Counted from the stretch's first letter, positions 27,591 through 37,538 are shown. The stretch: DNA of 64,000 nucleotides from Lysobacterales bacterium (GCA_022844165.1 JALHMH010000018.1:1-64000), one strand, 5' to 3'. Notes: generated from the sequence alone by a model not told the origin. Made by a program: numbers and translations.

Positions 27591-27869
27591 TCAGTTCGCC
27601 TCAACCGCATCGATTTTTTCGCGACGCACGACAATACTGTTGTATTGCTGGTTGGCCATCACGATGGCGTCCGGGCCAATCGCTTTGACGACGCCTGCGA
27701 TAGACTCGCCACCGACGTGAACCACGACACCGCGCTTGTTGGCGTGGCTGGCCTTCAGCAACTTGGCGACCTCTCGTTCGAAAGTGTCGGCGGCGGCGAC
27801 GTCCTGGGCTTGGATGGATGAGCTGGTCACAGCAGCGGCACTCAGCAGAATGGCGGTGAAAAATCGCAT
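27591..27869 (-). CDS. Small exported protein with Sm/SH3-like barrel pattern
   Basis: A 92-residue protein with a signal peptide (ending SIQAQD). The mature part has alternating strands (GVVVHVGGESIAGVVKAIG, AIVMANQQYNSIVVRREKI) resembling a small beta-barrel of Sm or SH3 type. GGAG lies six bases before the ATG. No family recognised. It is divergent from the PD40/haem gene, sharing a 132-base intergenic region. Confidence 0.55.
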   Translation of the reverse strand: MRFFTAILLSAAAVTSSSIQAQDVAAADTFEREVAKLLKASHANKRGVVVHVGGESIAGVVKAIGPDAIVMANQQYNSIVVRREKIDAVEAN

Positions 27870-28001
27870 ATCTGTCTCCGGTTGGCGTTCGTTCGTTTCA
27901 TCTCGGCGCATTCTCTGTAAGAACGTGATGGAGCGCAAAAGCGGTCATGGCCCTGGCGCGAGAGAATTCACGTATTCATCTTCATCGAACAGGGGAGCGT
28001 C

Positions 28002-30140
28002 ATGCGCGCATTGGCATTGCTGTTGTTTCTCGCGCCGACCATGGTCGCCGCCCAGGCGACACCGCATCCCATCTTGTTCGTCACGCAAGTGCCGGTGCCG
28101 GTCGATTTTGCCGCCGTCGGCAGCACTTTCGCCAATCATCTGGCTGACATGGGCAGCGTCTGGCGCGGAGGCGATCTTTGGATACGCTATCCCGACGGCA
28201 GCTTGCGAAATCTGACCGCCGAGGCTGGTTTCGGCAATGCGGGTTTTCAGGGCACGGGGGCGATCGCCGTGCGCGACCCCGCAATGCATTGGGACGGCGA
28301 GCGCGCTGTGTTTTCGATGGTCGTGGGTGCACCGCCGAATCAGTTCCAGCAACTTTCGTTTCGCTGGCAAATGTATGTTGTGACGGGTTTGGGACAGGGC
28401 GAAACGGCATCGATCACGCTGGTGCCGAATCAGCCGCCGTACAACAACGTGATGCCCGCCTTTTTGTCGGACGGCAGTCTGGTGTTCTCCTCCGATCGCG
28501 CCCGCGATGGCTCGGCGCACCTGTATCCGCAGCACGACGAATACGAGTCCACCGAAACGGTTACGGGTCTTTGGCGCCTCGCGCCAGACGGCGCATTGAC
28601 CTTACTCGACCATTCGCCCTCAGGCGACTTTGATGCTTTTGTCGATAGTTTTGGGCGACTGTTGTTCACGCGCTGGGATCATCTGCAACGCGACCAACAG
28701 GCCGAAGTTCCCAGCAACCAAAACTTCGACTGGGCTTCCGAGGCAGCGAATGCCGCCACATCGGTGCCCAGCGAGGTATTTCCCGAACCGCGACTGGCTG
28801 TGGCGGGGTCGGGCGTCAACGGGCACCGTTTGAACAGTTTTTTTCCGTGGGAGCTGCGTCAGGATGGCACCCACGCCGAGTTCCTCAATCACCTGGGCCG
28901 CCACGAGCTGCAGGTGTATTTCGACCGCAGCTTTTCGAGCGACAACAACTTGCGCGAGTTCATCGCCGAGATCAGCGGTCGCACCAATCCGCGCGGCATC
29001 GAAAACATGTTCCAGATCAGCGAACACCCGAACACGCCGGGCCGCTATCTCGCCATCGACGCGCCCGAGTTCAATACCGCAGCCTCGGGGCAACTGCTGC
29101 GGTTCGATGCAGCCCCGAGCGTCAACCCCGACGATGTGGTGATCGATTATTTGACGCCGCGCAGCACCTTCGGCACAGCGCCAGCGGCCGATCACAGCGG
29201 CCACTATCGCAATCCAATTTACTTGAGCGACGGCAGCATCGTGGTCGCGCACACGAGCGAGCAGGGCGGCCTCGCCAACGTCGGCACCAATACAGCACCA
29301 CAGCCGAACTACCGCTTCCGACTCAAACGGATGGTCAATGGCGTGGGCGGCTTTTTGACGGCGGGCACGCCGTTGACCAACGGCATCAACAAGACCGTGA
29401 ATTGGTGGAGCCCAGATGTTGCGGTCAGCTACAGTGGCGAACTCTGGGAGTTGAGCCCGGTCGAAGTCCGCGCCAGAACGGTGCCGCCATTGACAAGCGA
29501 ACCGCCGCTCGCGGCGCCCGAAGCCGCCGCGTTTGCGGCTGCCGGCGTTGCACCGAGCACGTTCAAGGCCTTCTTGCGCGCACAGAATTTGGGATTGATC
29601 ACGGTGCGCAACAACACCGCACGCGATGATGCCGACCGCCAACAGCCGTTCCGTCTTCGTGTGCCCGGCGGCGTTAGTCATTTGCCCGGTACCGGTGCGA
29701 TTTACGACATACGCCATTTTCAACTCGTGCAAGGGGATCAGGTGCGGGGCATCGGTGGCGCGGCCAGCCCAGATCCAGGCCGTCGCGTCCTGGCGCGCTT
29801 CATGCACGGTCTGCCGGCAACGCTCAATCCCCCGAATCCCACCGGCCCGGCGAGCAGCGTCGGTATTTTTAGCGACGGCTCGTCCGCTTCGTTTGTGCCG
29901 ACACGTCGGGCGCTCAGTTGGCAAACCACCGATCCGGGCGGAACGCCTGTCGTCCGCGAGCGATTCTGGCTGACGCTGCAACCGGGCGAAATCCGTGCCT
30001 GCGATGGTTGCCACGGCGTCAACCGTGCCGGCCAGTCTGGACAATCGGCGGCTACCAATACGCCACAAGCGTTGATCGATTTGCTGCAGCGCTGGAGTCA
30101 GGCGAACGGCGGACTCATGTTCGCCGACAACTTCGAGTAA
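28002..30140 (+). CDS. Exported PD40-type protein with CxxCH haem motif and FADNFE tail
   Basis: A 712-residue protein with a signal peptide (ending MVAAQA). It has TolB/PD40-like propeller strands (GSLVFSSDRARDGSAHLYP, GLWRLAPDG, PIYLSDGSIVVAHTSE) over its first half. Near the end CDGCHG at residues 667-671 is a CxxCH cytochrome c haem-attachment motif. This combination resembles the alpha subunit of hydrazine-synthase-like proteins annotated in many genomes, although nothing here implies anammox. The tail is GLMFADNFE, a variant of the FANGFE tag. GGGGAG precedes the ATG. Likely a periplasmic or surface c-type haem protein. Confidence 0.7.
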   Translation: MRALALLLFLAPTMVAAQATPHPILFVTQVPVPVDFAAVGSTFANHLADMGSVWRGGDLWIRYPDGSLRNLTAEAGFGNAGFQGTGAIAVRDPAMHWDGERAVFSMVVGAPPNQFQQLSFRWQMYVVTGLGQGETASITLVPNQPPYNNVMPAFLSDGSLVFSSDRARDGSAHLYPQHDEYESTETVTGLWRLAPDGALTLLDHSPSGDFDAFVDSFGRLLFTRWDHLQRDQQAEVPSNQNFDWASEAANAATSVPSEVFPEPRLAVAGSGVNGHRLNSFFPWELRQDGTHAEFLNHLGRHELQVYFDRSFSSDNNLREFIAEISGRTNPRGIENMFQISEHPNTPGRYLAIDAPEFNTAASGQLLRFDAAPSVNPDDVVIDYLTPRSTFGTAPAADHSGHYRNPIYLSDGSIVVAHTSEQGGLANVGTNTAPQPNYRFRLKRMVNGVGGFLTAGTPLTNGINKTVNWWSPDVAVSYSGELWELSPVEVRARTVPPLTSEPPLAAPEAAAFAAAGVAPSTFKAFLRAQNLGLITVRNNTARDDADRQQPFRLRVPGGVSHLPGTGAIYDIRHFQLVQGDQVRGIGGAASPDPGRRVLARFMHGLPATLNPPNPTGPASSVGIFSDGSSASFVPTRRALSWQTTDPGGTPVVRERFWLTLQPGEIRACDGCHGVNRAGQSGQSAATNTPQALIDLLQRWSQANGGLMFADNFE

Positions 30141-30153
30141 GTGCCGCGCCTTT

Positions 30154-30172
30154 GCGCGCCGAATCGGCGCGC
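30154..30172. terminator. Hairpin between PD40/haem gene and polA
   Basis: GCGCGCCG and CGGCGCGC form a perfect 8-bp stem with an AAT loop, 13 bases after the stop. No T-run follows, so its terminator strength is uncertain. Confidence 0.4.
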
Positions 30173-30234
30173 CTGCTCCGCACGAACGGCGCAACGCGTA
30201 GTCTTGTCAGCCTCTCGATGACCGGATGTCGCTC

Positions 30235-32931
30235 ATGGCTACGCTGTATTTGATCGACGGCTCAAGTTTCATGTATCGCGCGTTCCACGCGCTACCGCCG
30301 CTGAGCAACTCGGCCGGTGAACCGACCGGCGCGCTGTTCGGCGTGGTCAACATGCTGCGTAAAATTATGAGCGAGGCCAAACCGGAGTATCTGGCCTTCG
30401 TGTTCGATGCGTCGGGCCCGACCTTCCGAGATGCGCTGTATTCCGAGTACAAGGCCAATCGCCCGCCGATGCCGGAAGACTTGCGCGCGCAAATCGAACC
30501 GTTGTTGACTTTAGTCGAAGCGCTGGGCGTACCGATACTGCGCGAGTCCGGGGTCGAGGCCGACGACGTGATCGGAACACTCGCGCTGCAAGGACTGGCC
30601 GCGCAGCAGGAAGTGGTCATCGCCACCAGCGATAAAGACTTGACGCAATTGGTTCGGCCCGGGATTCGCTGGCAGAACTCGATGACCGGAGAGACGCTCG
30701 ACAGCGCTGGTGTGGCCGTGAAGTTTGGCGTTCCGCCGGAGCGCATCATCGACTATCTGGCGCTGATGGGCGATAGCGTCGACAACGTTCCTGGTGTCGA
30801 GAAGTGCGGGCCAAAAACCGCTGCCAAATGGATCGCAGAATTCGGCTCGCTCGAGGGCGTCATGGCACGCTCGGGCGAGGTCTCCGGCAAAATCGGCGAG
30901 TATCTGCGCGCGGCACTCGATCGGCTGCCGCTCAATCGCCAGTTGGTGACGGTAAAGACCGACGTTGCACTGCCGGTCGGCGTGACCGACTTGAAGCGCA
31001 CCGAGCCCAACATCGAGAAGTTGCGAGAACTCTACTTCCGATACGGATTCAAGCAGGCGCTCAATGAAATCGGCGGACCGCCCGCAGCGGCGCCGAAGCC
31101 GGAAGTGGTCGCCAAACCGATTGAAAAGCACTATGCGCTGATCATGGATATGACGGCGCTTCAGCTGTGGATCGCCAAGCTGCAAGCAGCGGATGCATTC
31201 GCATTCGATACCGAAACCACCAGCATCGACGCGCAACAGGCGGAACTCGTTGGCGTCTCTTTCGCCGTTGCACCCGGCGATGCGGCTTACCTGCCGCTGG
31301 CGCACGATTTTCCCGGAGCACCGCCACAACTGGAGTGCAAGCGCGTGCTGGATGCACTCAAGCCGATTCTTGAAGATGCAGGCAAGACCAAGATCGCGCA
31401 GCACGGCAAGTACGATATCAACGTGCTAACGCGCTATGGCATTGACATTGCCGGGTTCCGCTACGACACGATGCTCGAATCCTACGTGCTCGACTCGACT
31501 GCGACGCTGCACAATATGGATGCGCTCGCCAAACATTACCTGGGCATTCAGACCGTTGCGTACGAAGAGGTTGCAGGCAAAGGCGCGAAACAAATCGGCT
31601 TCTCGCAGGTGGCGCTCGACGATGCAATGAACTATGCCGCGGAAGACGCCGATGTGACCTTGCGCCTGCATCACCATTTGTGGCCGAAGCTGCAAGAGAC
31701 GCCCGCCTTGAAGCGCGTATTCGAAGACATCGAAATGCCGCTGGCACCGGTGCTGGCGCGCATGGAACGACGTGGCGTACTAATCGATGCCGCGTTGATG
31801 CGGCAACAAAGCAACGAGCTCGGTAAAGCGATGCACCAGCTGGCTATGGCGGCTGAAGCACTGGTTGGACATCCGTTTTCGCTGGACTCCCCAAAACAGC
31901 TGGCGCAGGTGTTGTACGTCGAACGTGGCCTGCCGATCAAACAGCGCACGCCGTCGGGCGCGCCGTCGACCAACGAAGATGCCCTCGAAGATCTGGCCGA
32001 TGTCGATGAGCTGCCGAAGAAGATCCTCGAATACCGCTCGTTGGCGAAACTCAAAGGTACCTATACCGACAAGTTGCCGGAGCTCATCAACCCACGCACC
32101 GGGCGCGTACACACGAGTTTCCATCAAGCCGTCGCCGCCACCGGTCGATTGTCCTCATCCGATCCGAACTTGCAGAACATTCCGATCCGCACCGCCGAAG
32201 GCCGGCGCATTCGCCAGGCTTTCGTTGCACCGCCCGGCTGGGTCTTGCTCGCCGCCGACTACTCGCAAATCGAGTTGCGCATCATGGCGCATCTGTCGAA
32301 CGATACGGGCCTGCTGAGCGCATTCGGCGCAGGCGCCGATATTCATCGCGCCACCGCGGCCGAGGTTTTCGGCAAGAGTCTGGCCGAGGTCAGCAGCAAT
32401 GAGCGTCGCGCCGCCAAAGCGATCAACTTCGGATTGATTTACGGCATGAGCGCTTTCGGCCTGGGCAAACAACTGGGCATTGGCCGCGCCCAGGCGCAGC
32501 AGTACGTCGATCTGTATTTCCAGCGTTATCCCGGCGTACGCGCGTATATGGACGAAACGCGCAAATCCGCGCGCGCCAAGGGCTATGTCGAAACCGTGTT
32601 CGGCCGCCGCCTGTATCTCCCGGACATCGCTGCAAAGAGCTTCGCTGCCCGCGGCGGCGCCGAGCGGGCCGCGATCAATGCGCCGATGCAGGGCACCGCC
32701 GCCGACATCATCAAGCGCGCGATGATCGAACTCGACCGCTGGCTCGCAGACAAAGATGACGCAGCGCGGATGCTGCTGCAGGTCCACGACGAGTTGGTGT
32801 TCGAGGTGCGCGAGGATGCGATCGATGCCTTCAAGACCGGCATCGCCGACCGTATGCAAGCCGCCGCTACGCTCAAAGTGCCGCTGCTCGTCGACGTCGG
32901 CACTGGCCGGCACTGGGATGCGGCGCATTGA
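30235..32931 (+). CDS. polA: DNA polymerase I
   Basis: About 898 residues. The N-terminal 5'-3' exonuclease domain has ATLYLIDGSSFMYRAFHA and the VEADDVIGTLA and SDKDLTQLV metal-binding blocks. The 3'-5' exonuclease appears intact: FAFDTETTSID, HGKYDINVL and NYAAEDADVT hold the acidic residues. The polymerase domain has motif A DYSQIELRIMAHLS, motif B RRAAKAINFGLIYGMS and motif C VHDELVFE. It replaces RNA primers and fills repair gaps. ATG at 30226 or 30235; I prefer 30235 because it begins the conserved ATLYLIDGSS. Confidence 0.96.
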   Translation: MATLYLIDGSSFMYRAFHALPPLSNSAGEPTGALFGVVNMLRKIMSEAKPEYLAFVFDASGPTFRDALYSEYKANRPPMPEDLRAQIEPLLTLVEALGVPILRESGVEADDVIGTLALQGLAAQQEVVIATSDKDLTQLVRPGIRWQNSMTGETLDSAGVAVKFGVPPERIIDYLALMGDSVDNVPGVEKCGPKTAAKWIAEFGSLEGVMARSGEVSGKIGEYLRAALDRLPLNRQLVTVKTDVALPVGVTDLKRTEPNIEKLRELYFRYGFKQALNEIGGPPAAAPKPEVVAKPIEKHYALIMDMTALQLWIAKLQAADAFAFDTETTSIDAQQAELVGVSFAVAPGDAAYLPLAHDFPGAPPQLECKRVLDALKPILEDAGKTKIAQHGKYDINVLTRYGIDIAGFRYDTMLESYVLDSTATLHNMDALAKHYLGIQTVAYEEVAGKGAKQIGFSQVALDDAMNYAAEDADVTLRLHHHLWPKLQETPALKRVFEDIEMPLAPVLARMERRGVLIDAALMRQQSNELGKAMHQLAMAAEALVGHPFSLDSPKQLAQVLYVERGLPIKQRTPSGAPSTNEDALEDLADVDELPKKILEYRSLAKLKGTYTDKLPELINPRTGRVHTSFHQAVAATGRLSSSDPNLQNIPIRTAEGRRIRQAFVAPPGWVLLAADYSQIELRIMAHLSNDTGLLSAFGAGADIHRATAAEVFGKSLAEVSSNERRAAKAINFGLIYGMSAFGLGKQLGIGRAQAQQYVDLYFQRYPGVRAYMDETRKSARAKGYVETVFGRRLYLPDIAAKSFAARGGAERAAINAPMQGTAADIIKRAMIELDRWLADKDDAARMLLQVHDELVFEVREDAIDAFKTGIADRMQAAATLKVPLLVDVGTGRHWDAAH

Positions 32932-33270
32932 TGATCGGCAGCGCTGGCTGTGTTGGCTTCGATCCGGAATCGCGTCCAGCGCAATCATCCGGGCGCGATT
33001 GGCTCTGTCACGGAAAGAGAAGTCGAAAATCGGAATGAACAGCAAGTCGTAGACAGGCGGCGTGCGACTGAAGGATGAGTCAGTTCAAATTGCGCATCCA
33101 GCGAGCTGTTTAACTGGATCGAAGAGGCCTATCGCGCTGCATGAGGCCTGGTGGCAACCAACACGCCTGCAGCCCGAAGTCCCAATTGACGGACACTGAG
33201 CGACAACCGCTGCACTGGATCTCAACGCTATCCTGCACATGTGCGGCATTGGCGAAACAGGAGCATTTGG
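32932..33270. other. Intergenic stretch downstream of polA
   Basis: About 339 bases with no credible gene, no strong hairpin and no recognised motif. It holds the ribosome-binding site and probably the promoter of the downstream transporter. Confidence 0.4.
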
Positions 33271-34554
33271 ATGCATCAGGCCCCACGCGCCACGGCGGCT
33301 GCGGTCGTCGGCACGGTCTTCGAATGGTTCGACTTCTTTCTCTACGGCAGCCTCGTTGCGGTTCTGAGCGCGCAGTTTTTTCCTTCAGATCAACCGACCG
33401 CAGGACTGTTGGCAGCGCTCGCCGCCTATGGCGCAGGCTGGATCGTGCGGCCGCTGGGCGCACTGTACTTTGGGCGTATGGGAGATCGGATCGGGCGTAA
33501 GAAGACGTTCTTGATCACGATTTCGCTGATGGGCGGCGCGACCGTTGCGATCGGTTGTTTGCCAACCTATGCCCAGGTGGGGCTGCTCGCACCCACGCTG
33601 CTCGTCGCGCTGCGCTTACTGCAGGGATTTGCGGTGGGCGGCGAGTTTGGTGGTGCGGCTACGTACGTCGCGGAACACGCGCCCGATCGGCATCGCGCGC
33701 TGTACACGAGTTTGATCCAGGGTACGGGAACCTTGGGCTTGTTGTTAGCGCTGTTGGTGATCGGCGGCGTGCGTGCCGCGCTCGGCGCCGAGGCGTTTAA
33801 CGACTGGGGATGGCGGGTGCCGTTCCTGCTGTCGATTCTGCTGCTTGCGCTGTCGATTTACATGCGCTTGTCGCTGCACGAGTCGCCGTTGTTTGCACGC
33901 GCACAGGCGGCCGGGCAGCTCTCCAAATCGCCATTGAAGGAAGCGTTTTCCAGTCGCGAACACGTACGCTCGATGGGTCTTGCCATTCTCACGCTGACGA
34001 TGGCGCAAGGCGTGGTCTGGACCACCGGGCAGTTCTTCCCGTTGGTGTTCATGCAATCGACACTGGGGCTTGACGTGGGTGTCGCTTCGGGCGTGATGGC
34101 GGCGGTGCTCGCGGCCAGCGCGCCTTTGTTTCCCGCTGCGGGTTGGCTCGCCGATCGTATCGGTCGCCGTCCGGTGGTGATTGGTGGCTTTGTGCTGTCG
34201 GCGCTACTGATCATGCCGGTGTTCAAGGGTCTGGGCGCGGCCGCAGCGCCATTTTCGTTCGGCGCGGCATTCGCCTGGCTGATGCTGCTTGCGATACCAG
34301 TCGCATTGGTGTGTGCACCCGCGAGCGCCTATCTCGTGGAGTTGTTCCCCACACGCATTCGCTACAGCGCGATGGGCTTGCCCTACCACTTGGGCAACGG
34401 CTGGTTCGGCGGTTTCATGCCGCTGGCCACCGCGGCCATCGGCGCACACTTTGGCGATCCCTATGCGGGCTTTTACTACTCGATCGCATTGTCCATTGCG
34501 TGCGCACTTGCGGCCTTTTTTCTCATGCCAGAGACACGCGGGCGAGCGCTGTAG
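33271..34554 (+). CDS. MHS-family (MFS) solute:H+ symporter
   Basis: A 427-residue transporter with about twelve membrane helices. GTVFEWFDFFLYG at the start and GRMGDRIGRKK between helices 2 and 3 are typical of the metabolite:H+ symporter family (ProP/ShiA type). ALRLLQGFAVGGEFGGAATY and ADRIGRRPVVIG are further MFS motifs. The substrate (organic acid, betaine or alpha-ketoglutarate) cannot be told from sequence alone. The ATG at 33271 has AGGAG seven bases upstream. Confidence 0.85.
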   Translation: MHQAPRATAAAVVGTVFEWFDFFLYGSLVAVLSAQFFPSDQPTAGLLAALAAYGAGWIVRPLGALYFGRMGDRIGRKKTFLITISLMGGATVAIGCLPTYAQVGLLAPTLLVALRLLQGFAVGGEFGGAATYVAEHAPDRHRALYTSLIQGTGTLGLLLALLVIGGVRAALGAEAFNDWGWRVPFLLSILLLALSIYMRLSLHESPLFARAQAAGQLSKSPLKEAFSSREHVRSMGLAILTLTMAQGVVWTTGQFFPLVFMQSTLGLDVGVASGVMAAVLAASAPLFPAAGWLADRIGRRPVVIGGFVLSALLIMPVFKGLGAAAAPFSFGAAFAWLMLLAIPVALVCAPASAYLVELFPTRIRYSAMGLPYHLGNGWFGGFMPLATAAIGAHFGDPYAGFYYSIALSIACALAAFFLMPETRGRAL

Positions 34555-34576
34555 CGCCGCCACGGAGCGGCGGCGC
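34554..34576. terminator. Hairpin between convergent genes
   Basis: GCGCCGCC and GGCGGCGC form a perfect 8-bp stem with a 7-nt loop, right at the end of the transporter gene and 13 bases from the stop of the convergent BNR lipoprotein gene. Probable bidirectional terminator. Confidence 0.5.
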
Positions 34577-34589
34577 GTCCGATCACGCG

Positions 34590-36790
34590 TTATTCGAAGC
34601 CATTCGCAAACACACCGTCATTGTCGAAGGTATGCGACCAGACGCCACGGCCCAGCGTGCCTGCATAGAGCGTCTGAGTGGATGGCACGTAGCGCAGGTC
34701 GAATACCAATACGTCCGGTAACGCGCTGCCGAGTTGCGACCAGACAGCGCTATCGACGGCCGCTGTGTAAACGCCCGATCGTGTGCCCAGTGCGACCTCC
34801 CCGCGGCCAGCGAGAAACTCAATCGTGCGGAAGTCGACGGACGAGATCGCGCCTAGATTTCCGGTGACATCGGTCCAGGTCACGCCGGCGTCCGTTGAGC
34901 GAAACACCTGGTTGTCATCGATCGCGAAGACCAGGTTGCTGGTGGCTGGGTCCATCGCCACGTCAGTGATCGTAGCAGCACCAGCAGGCAAGGCCGAAGT
35001 GACCACAAAGGTGGCCGTTCCCGGCGCGCGGTAATGCACGGCTGCGCTGCGACCGACGTAGGCAACTTCGGGTGCGGCCGTCGCACCGTAAGCCATCGCG
35101 TTGCGATTAGCGCCAGGGCCGCCGAGCGACGTGAGTGTCGGTGCGCCGCTGTCGGCGTTCGTCGATTCATAGATGGTATTGACCCCGCCGACCAACAATC
35201 GCGATGGATTTGCGGCGCTCAGTTCGGTGGGCGTAACGAATTGCGGGTCGGCAATGTTCGGCATCCCCAAATTCCCGGTCTGCGTGTTCGTCATATCAAA
35301 CGCGGCACGGCGAAAACCGCCGAGGTTCTGTGCGCTAATGAAGCGGAAACTGCTCGCCGGCGTGCGCGCGCGATCGTCGATCACAACATCGCCGCCGTCG
35401 CCACTGTTAATCCAGCGCCATCGCGGATCGACCGCCGTGACCTGCATATGCGTGCCGTTATCCTGGGTACCGATCACCAGGATGTTACTGACGCTGTCGT
35501 GATCCAGATCGTGCACCTCCATCACATTGAGATTTCCGTTGACCGATACCCACGCCCGCGTGGAGGCGCCTGGGTTGCTCAAGCGATAGACGCCGCCGTC
35601 GTCGCTTTGCAGAAGATTTCCGGCGGCATCGAACGCCATCGCACGGCTGTCGGCATGGGGCGCCGTGTTGTTCGCACCGCCGTCGACGACCGAAGTCGCC
35701 TGGGCACCCAGCGTCGAGGCTGCGTTAACGCGAAACACACTGCCTGTGAACGGGCTGGCTGTGATGCGGTCCCCAGCGATGTAAACCACATTCCCATCCA
35801 GCGGATCGGCGGCGATCGACGTATTGGTACCGCCCTGGCCTCCGGGGTGGATGTTCGGTTCATCGAGCGCAACCCAGGTTGCGCCTCGATCCGGCGAGCG
35901 CATCAACGCAGTAATTCGCCCGGCCTGGACAACAATGACGAAGACGCTCTGCCCAGGCCCAACTGCGATACGAATCCGACTATTCGCCGGCGCCACGTCG
36001 GTCAACCCGGCGGTGATGTCAGTCCATGTCGCGCCGAAATTTTCGCTGCGATGCACAGTGCCGTTGCGCACTGCGGCGTAGAGCCGGTTGCTATTGGCCG
36101 GATCGACGACCAAATCGTGGATGCCGCCGGTGGGCAAGACGCTGCCTGAGACGTTGGTCCAAGTCGCACCCGTATCCGACGAGCGGAACAAGCCGCCGCC
36201 AAACGACGCTGCCAAGATCTCTGCGCCGCGCGCTTGCACGCCAACGAGTTTCTGACCAAGCAGATCCGTACTGCCGAGCAGCGTCCAACTCAGACCGCCA
36301 TTGGTTGTGCGGTACACGCCAATCTCATCGTCGCCGCGCTGCGCGAAATTGCTCCAGCGGCCAAGACCGGCCACGAGTGTCTGTGAGGTCGCATCGGTCG
36401 GGTCGAAACTGATGGCACCGATCGATTGCGACGGCATCCCGTCGGTCAGCGGCGCCCAACTCGGACGCGCGGCGAGCGCGTCGTTGGTTCGCCAAACGCC
36501 ACCATTGACGCCGCCGATATAGAGAATGTTCGCATTCGTTGGGTGCGGCGCGAGCGCGTGCACAGCGCCCGAAACTTCGTTGTCCGGGGGACTCTGACTT
36601 GCGCCGAAAATGTTGGCGCTGGACCGCGTTCGATCCAGGTCGCACCGCTGCCGCGATCAGACTGCATCGGCGGGACGATCGCGGGCCGCTCCTCGGAAGG
36701 GTCCACCGGTTCGGCATCGCCGAGTACGGTTGGTCGCGACACACAACCGGTTAAACAGCTCAATGCAAGAATCAGGAGGATGCGGTTCAC
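34590..36790 (-). pseudogene. BNR-repeat lipoprotein with FANGFE tail, single frameshift
   Basis: The 5' part (GTG at 36790) encodes a lipoprotein signal (ILALSCLTGC) then ATWIERGPAP in one frame. The rest continues in the next frame with GASQSPPDNEVSGAVHALAP and NILYIGGVNGGVWRT, then VYRTTNGGLSW, LFRSSDTGATW, VHRSENFGATW and VFRSTDAGVTW, classic BNR/sialidase-type propeller blades. The two frames join naturally only if one base is restored near 36608-36616 (GGCGCCAACATTTT on the coding strand). It ends DGVFANGFE. This is either a real frameshift, a sequencing or assembly error, or (less likely) a programmed slip: I see no slippery heptamer. Confidence 0.75.
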
Positions 36791-36866
36791 AGCAGTCGGT
36801 CGAGGGCCAAAGACCGCGAGAAGATCGCGCAGATTCGACGTCTTCGCCAGTGCCATCGCGAGAAAA

Positions 36867-37538
36867 TCAGCCCAGCGACATCGGCTTGGATATCCCGAGC
36901 CACATCGCAGCAAAAATTGCGATCCAGATCACCCAGACAATCGGCTTGACCTGCGCGATGATTCTGCGCATTGCCGTCTCATCCTCCGCCGTGGCGAGGC
37001 CGTTGGCGACCTTGGCCAGCAACGGACCGAAGGGCAATAACTGTCGGCGGATCACGAGGCCACAGACAATAATCGCGGCGAATAGCCCGACTTTGGCCTG
37101 CAGCCAGAATTGATCAGCCAACGGTGCACCGCGGCGGATGCTCTGAATCAACATCGCCACAAGGCCCAGTGCGATTGCGATTCGCAGCAGCCAGTCGAAG
37201 CGACGCAGGCGCTCGCCCAACGCTGAATGCTCGCGCAGGTGCACGGCCCAGACCATGACCAGCCAGGCAAGGCAGAACACCAGCACAGCGACAACCCCGG
37301 GGCCGTCGATGGATAGAAAGCCCATTACCTGCGCCAGCGCCATTCCGCTGCCCAACATCAGCACCAGACACGTCCGCGGAATCATGTCCGCCAACAACAT
37401 CAGTTTTGCTGCATACATGCGGACCGCGGCGGGGCGTTGGCGGTCGATGACATGATTGCTGACCAGGTAGACGACCAGATCTGAGCCCAACCAATAGATG
37501 ACGCACAACAAGTGAAACAACAGGGCAAGGGTGTACAT
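36867..37538 (-). CDS. Six-helix membrane protein of unknown function
   Basis: A 223-residue protein with about six membrane helices. The first helix (LLFHLLCVIYWLGSDLVVYL) resembles the start of CopD-like membrane proteins, with a His at position 9, but no clear metal-binding cluster. IRRGAPLADQFWLQAKVGLFAA precedes the last helices. It is upstream of the BNR lipoprotein gene on the same strand, 76 bases away. No function assigned. Confidence 0.55.
   Translation of the reverse strand: MYTLALLFHLLCVIYWLGSDLVVYLVSNHVIDRQRPAAVRMYAAKLMLLADMIPRTCLVLMLGSGMALAQVMGFLSIDGPGVVAVLVFCLAWLVMVWAVHLREHSALGERLRRFDWLLRIAIALGLVAMLIQSIRRGAPLADQFWLQAKVGLFAAIIVCGLVIRRQLLPFGPLLAKVANGLATAEDETAMRRIIAQVKPIVWVIWIAIFAAMWLGISKPMSLG

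Noticed and set aside
27497..27688. Small plus-strand ORF starting at the HNH stop (MNKPDPVFERFTPKRR...)
   Set aside because: It runs into the antisense of the convergent small exported gene, and its later residues look non-coding. No ribosome-binding site or family support.
28002..30140. True hydrazine synthase (anammox)
   Set aside because: Only a general similarity in layout (propeller plus CxxCH). One haem motif, and no partner subunits or anammox genes nearby.
36608..36616. Programmed -1 frameshifting in the BNR lipoprotein gene
   Set aside because: The bases at the junction do not form a canonical slippery heptamer and no strong downstream structure was evident, so a mutation or sequencing error is the simpler explanation.
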